Origin: Flavobacterium sp. KS-LB2
GTDB taxonomy: Bacteria; Bacteroidota; Bacteroidia; Flavobacteriales; Flavobacteriaceae
Length of the DNA: 64,000 bases
NCBI RefSeq assembly: GCF_036895565.1
Contig: NZ_CP145904.1
Location: 2,356,001-2,420,000, forward strand
Direction of reading: 5' to 3'
Shown: piece by piece, positions 63,818-64,000 of the stretch
Position numbering within the stretch: the stretch's first letter is position 1
Layout of the letters: every line of letters begins with the position of its first letter
Made by a program: the position numbers and the translations under genes
The notes under the pieces: generated by a model
The model's database searches: none
Told to the model about the DNA's origin: nothing
What the model saw: the letters and a program-made list of their open reading frames with translations, nothing else

Positions 63818-64000
63818 ATGAAAGCAAAAACGATTACCGAAAAGACTAATTTACATCCTAGAAATCTGGATAGATTTGGATATAATTTTGAGCAATTAAT
63901 AGAAAAATCTCCTGAATTGCAGCATTTTGTTTCTATAAATGAGCATAATATCGAGACAATTGATTTTAGTAATCCTGATGCTGTAAAGTCACTCAACAAA
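63818..64000 (+). CDS. rlmF: 23S rRNA (adenine1618-N6)-methyltransferase RlmF, 3' end outside window
   Basis: The last 61 codons of the window read MKAKTITEKTNLHPRNLDRFGYNFEQLIEKSPELQHFV, then NEHNIETIDFSNPDAVKSLNK. LHPRN near the start and TIDFSNPDAVKSLN are the conserved opening of RlmF, which methylates A1618 of 23S rRNA before assembly. The catalytic NPPF motif would lie beyond the window. A perfect -7 box precedes the ATG. Confidence 0.85.
   Translation, partial: MKAKTITEKTNLHPRNLDRFGYNFEQLIEKSPELQHFVSINEHNIETIDFSNPDAVKSLNK

Overview
The window is chromosomal DNA from a Flavobacterium-like member of the Bacteroidota. The evidence is strong AT-richness, repeated TAnnTTTG -7 promoter boxes 15-60 bases before start codons, weak or absent Shine-Dalgarno sequences, and family content: a TonB-dependent receptor paired with a DUF4249 lipoprotein, a DUF5723 outer-membrane protein, a PUR-alpha-like DUF3276 protein, monomeric isocitrate dehydrogenase, a cyclophilin-FKBP fusion and a long SecA. 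No rRNA, tRNA, CRISPR array, prophage or complete insertion sequence was found.

Layout. 1-6.4 kb: the end of an ABC-F ATPase, a VOC-ABM fusion, an unusual zinc-ribbon SDR protein, a methyltransferase and a beta-carbonic anhydrase. 6.5-13.7 kb: a lipoprotein, a LolD-type ATPase, an ATP-grasp protein, a corrinoid adenosyltransferase, a DUF2795 protein and secA. 13.7-19.4 kb is the accessory part. It holds a DUF6161-like membrane protein between inverted repeats, a secreted orphan with attC-like flanks, a REP-associated tyrosine transposase broken by a nonsense codon and flanked by inverted REP pairs, and two nearly identical trmH genes on either side of a ParE-type toxin-antitoxin pair. A third REP pair overwrites the start of one trmH copy.

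19.4-34.97 kb is mostly core: a sirtuin, purB, three Kef-related genes, guaB, a P-type ATPase, a lipoprotein with a DUF5723 protein, HMG-CoA lyase and pyrD. 35-49.8 kb holds pepT, a lysine-rich histone-like protein, yajC-nusB, leucine dehydrogenase, an ABC exporter, a sulfurtransferase/hydrolase cluster, a glutamate-synthase-like oxidoreductase preceded by a possible peptide leader and attenuator, and a dual-domain prolyl isomerase. 50-64 kb holds two secreted or periplasmic peptidases, trmD-rplS, an isocitrate dehydrogenase gene lacking its 5' end, a TonB receptor with its DUF4249 partner, a thiamine pyrophosphokinase, a hydrolase and the start of rlmF.

Most genes are single transcription units or pairs, closed by clear intrinsic terminators. 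Beyond the core genes, the most notable items are: a structured intergenic repeat present three times in the same orientation downstream of genes; the REP/transposase system and its collision with trmH; the 5'-truncated isocitrate dehydrogenase; the peptide leader plus hairpin at 46.4 kb; a hairpin leader before rplS; and a dyad over the purB promoter. I did not find a clearly complete novel multi-gene system.
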